A stretch of DNA of 64,000 nt from Plecoglossus altivelis (Eukaryota > Chordata > Actinopteri > Osmeriformes > Plecoglossidae). The notes beneath the pieces were generated by a model. It saw only the letters and a list, made by a program, of their open reading frames with translations, did no database searches and was not told where the DNA came from. Of the stretch, positions 61,484-64,000 are shown one piece after another. The position numbers and the translations under genes are program-made. Within the stretch, counting starts at the first letter, position 1; every line of letters starts with the position of its first letter. The DNA lies in NCBI GenBank assembly GCA_036571765.1, contig BROE01000001.1, forward strand, positions 5,951,818-6,015,817. Reading direction: 5' to 3'.

Positions 61484-64000
61484 TAGAGAGACAGAAAAGA
61501 GAGAGAAGAGATAGAGAGGAGAGAAAGACAGACAGGCAGACAGAGAGGAAGAGAGACAGAGAAGAGAGAAAGAAAAAGAGAGAGAGGAGTTGCCAACGTC
61601 GATGCCAATGCCAGGGTTGGCACATGGACTGGCGCGTTTGGCACAGGACCACTGTGCACTGCTGTACAAACTCAGCTCTGTGCAACACCTGTGCTCTCCG
61701 CGCCTCCACAGCAGGATGCACAGATGCTCCCAAAGCTCTGGAGGATGACACACCGCTCTGCGCTCCCTCTGAAGTCAAACCAAAATAACCACAGGTGCCT
61801 CTGAACTAGGAACAAACCACAGGGTCGCGCTAGCTCACAGCTAAAGGGCGGACATCTTAGAGATCACCAAAGGTAGACTGAGTAAAAAAGATGATATGTT
61901 GCAATACAAAGCAGTGGCATGTGTCGTGACAAATAGCATCAATGACCAATAACTGTGTTTAGAAAGATCAGGCAGAGAAGGTTCTAGAAATTGATTCTCA
62001 TTTTGAGATTGGAACAGACAAAAGCAAATGAAGTTAACTTGGATGGATTTCAGTCACTGTAGGGTATAAGTGTGTTATGCATCCCGATGGGAGAATTGTC
62101 ACTGATGAAATCACACGCAGGAAACCTTCAGAGACCATCAAAGAGGTGCGTCTAAATAACTGCAATTGATGAAAAACAGTAAGCTATCTCTGTTCCTGAT
62201 GATTATGGGAAGCGCCAAAGATGTGATGGCTGGGTAAGAGTAGGAATTGTTGTTGTTATTGTTGTTACTTTTAAAAATGAAGATGTAGAATAATAACAGG
62301 TGGCAAATTGTGTTTGCCACTTTTCAGGTGTCATATTTTCGAAGTCGCTGCGAGAGAAAAACAGACATTGGAGATCTATCATGATGGCATCTGAGACTAT
62401 CGCCTTTTTTAATGAAGAACAAAACGAAGAATTCTCTGCAATTTGACTATGAATGATAAACACCTGTCTACCTGCCCATATATCAGGATGACACAGACGA
62501 CAACAATATATTATAGTTAGTGGTAAGAATGCAAATCGCATACAGTTCTCTGGTTGCTCTAGAATACAGTACGCACCCTTTCAGAAAGTCAGGGCACTAA
62601 TAGTGCTTGATTCCAAGACCCTCACATCAATAGGAAATAAGTTAGCTTGGTAGACGTGCCCCATTACTTTGACCTAAGGAGCCAGGTAATAACATTTGGC
62701 ATTTTGACAAGTGTTTAGCTGGAGAGAAGGTCGATGCTGTCAGCATATGGGATCTATGCTAATCCAGTCACCTGGAAGAGAGATGAAAAGAAGTAGAAGG
62801 AGAAGAAGAAAAAAGAAGAAAACTTTCGTTTTGTCTTCATAATGATTTCTTGAATTAGGTTTTATTTCAAGCTGTGAGTAGTCCAGAAATCTGATGATGA
62901 AAGCTGATGGTTTTTGGAGTCGAAATAAGCAATGATGAAAAAGCACTTCAAGGTTAAAAAGTCTTAGTGATATGGAGAGTGAGTGAGTGCAAAAAAGTGA
63001 AAGAAAGAAAGGAAGAGAGACAGAGAGAAATATTTAGAGGGTAGGAGAGAAAAAGAACGTTTCAGCCTCACTAAGGCCTATTTGAAGGCGTCCAAGTGAA
63101 TCCTGAGCGTGTGAATGTCATGTAATATAAAGGTATCTAGAGGCTCACGCAATGTTTTGCAATTGTGTATCTACATGCTTATAAATGTTTCAACGGAAGA
63201 GCAAGTCTGTAGGAAAATACTGTCTTGTTGGGTCATATTGTGCATTTGAACAGGTTGTGGAATCATTTAAACAGACATGATTTTCAGATCCAATAATGGA
63301 TCAGAAACACATCCGTATTTGCTTTGCTCTCCAGCCCTGTCTACTAGCGTATCAACTCTCCCACTTTGGAAGTGACTCATGCCTTCTAACTTTTTGTGAC
63401 CTCATTGACACTGATTTATTTCCACGTCAAAACACCACTGCTATTACCCTCCAGTCCAACTATGCGAGCAGCTTTTCATTGTTAGGTCAGACAATGCACT
63501 TGTTATTCCTCATAAACAAACTAAGAATCCATATAACGTAGGGGTGTATACAAATATCTTGCTTAACTATGTGTTCATCCCCCACACATTCATATTTGGT
63601 AGTCACCTTTCGCTGATAGAACATGTAAATATGCACCGTTTAACGCACACTTTCAGACTTTTCTTGCTGGACTTGAACAACGTGTGCAAAAACCATCATT
63701 TTCGAATCAGGCCAAATTAGTGCGTAATGGAAATAAATCAATTAAAAGAAAAATGGGGTCTGTGTTTAATGAACTTAGTGGATACTGCTACAGCAATCTA
63801 AGACCCAGCTAGTGGATCTCTATGATTCTCTGAGCAGATTCAACCTTGCATAATCTTTAGCTTACCCAGCGCGGTGGAACACAGGAGGGGGCGGTCAGGA
63901 GAGTGAGGAGGCTGATTTCTGGAGGAGTCAGAGTACCTCAGCTGCCTCTCCCTGCTTAAAGTGCTAATTGAGCTGCCCGCTGCCCTGACCCTGACCTCCC

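Larger units (their letters stand above)
9962..64000 (-). other. ptprn2: ptprn2 gene, 3' half (12 coding exons identified)
   Basis: Partial gene for IA-2beta/phogrin, a single-pass protein of dense-core secretory vesicles in neurons and endocrine cells with a catalytically weak or inactive PTP domain. Twelve splice-bounded segments translate into one continuous 444-residue C-terminal portion, with phases agreeing at all eleven junctions; ten introns wholly between these exons are GT-AG and one is GC-AG. PTPRN2 rather than PTPRN is indicated by HMILSYME, EWEALCAYQAEPN, QCYHYWPDEGSNLYHIYE and AKEIDIAATLEHLRDQR. The transcript end is placed at a possible poly(A) signal and is uncertain. The 5' exons (signal peptide, RESP18-like part, most of the ectodomain) were not recognised and probably lie beyond 64000. 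Confidence 0.95.
48464..64000. other. ptprn2 upstream intron(s), partial
   Basis: 15.5 kb with no securely identified exon. It holds microsatellites (51779-51835 CT; 52561-52823 GGGA/GGAT; 53581-53736 minisatellite; 55784-55808 CA; 57111-57163 and 57284-57357 TG; 57533-57584 CA; 59471-59541; 61402-61481) and a poly(G) run (60541-60562). Weak exon candidates at 51090, 60653 and 63866 are discussed as findings. At least one further ectodomain exon is expected upstream of 48463. Confidence 0.6.

Noticed and set aside
61136..61788. Long Ser/Leu-rich and Arg/Glu-rich frames on both strands
   Set aside because: They are translations of the GA/GACA microsatellite.

Overview
The window is animal, almost certainly vertebrate, nuclear DNA. 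Small exons with vertebrate splice sites are scattered through introns full of (CA)n, (GA)n and (GACA)n microsatellites. A ray-finned fish is the best guess, from the moderately sized introns, the very dense simple repeats and the divergence of the protein from mammals. The species cannot be told from the sequence alone.

One gene can be identified securely: the 3' half of ptprn2 (receptor-type tyrosine-protein phosphatase N2; IA-2beta/phogrin) on the minus strand. Twelve coding exons were found by translating splice-bounded segments and comparing them with the family. From 5' to 3' they lie at 48399-48463, 31549-31761, 26907-27113, 23589-23736, 23295-23368, 19664-19741, 17961-18080, 17603-17769, 15517-15570, 14713-14777, 12259-12332 and 10939-11010. 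All reading phases join without a break, giving 444 residues: the end of the membrane-proximal ectodomain, one transmembrane helix, the cytoplasmic juxtamembrane region and the whole pseudophosphatase (PTP) domain to the natural C-terminus. Earlier ectodomain exons and the signal peptide are not identified; most must lie beyond the right edge.

The intron between 15570 and 17603 carries the microRNA mir-153 on the same strand, the position of human MIR153-2 in PTPRN2. Both the host gene and the microRNA are neuronal/neuroendocrine: the protein is a dense-core vesicle membrane protein.

Layout: 1 to about 9.9 kb is 3' flank with no gene seen. About 9.9-10.94 kb is probable 3' UTR, with a long pyrimidine-rich tract (in the mRNA) just after the stop codon. 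From 10.94 to 31.76 kb there are eleven clustered exons plus mir-153. From 31.76 to 48.4 kb there is one large intron, with a CpG-rich promoter-like block at 36.3-37.1 kb (TATA-like box and RFX X-box). One ectodomain exon follows at 48.4 kb, and from 48.5 to 64 kb I see intron with repeats and only weak exon candidates.

Points worth a second look: a GC-AG intron after the exon at 15517; a (TG)n tract in place of the polypyrimidine tract before the exon at 12259; loss of the WPD-loop aspartate (W-L-N); the possible internal promoter; the CU-rich 3' UTR; and two perfect intronic hairpins. I found no wholly new biological system. Most open reading frames here are products of simple repeats or chance.
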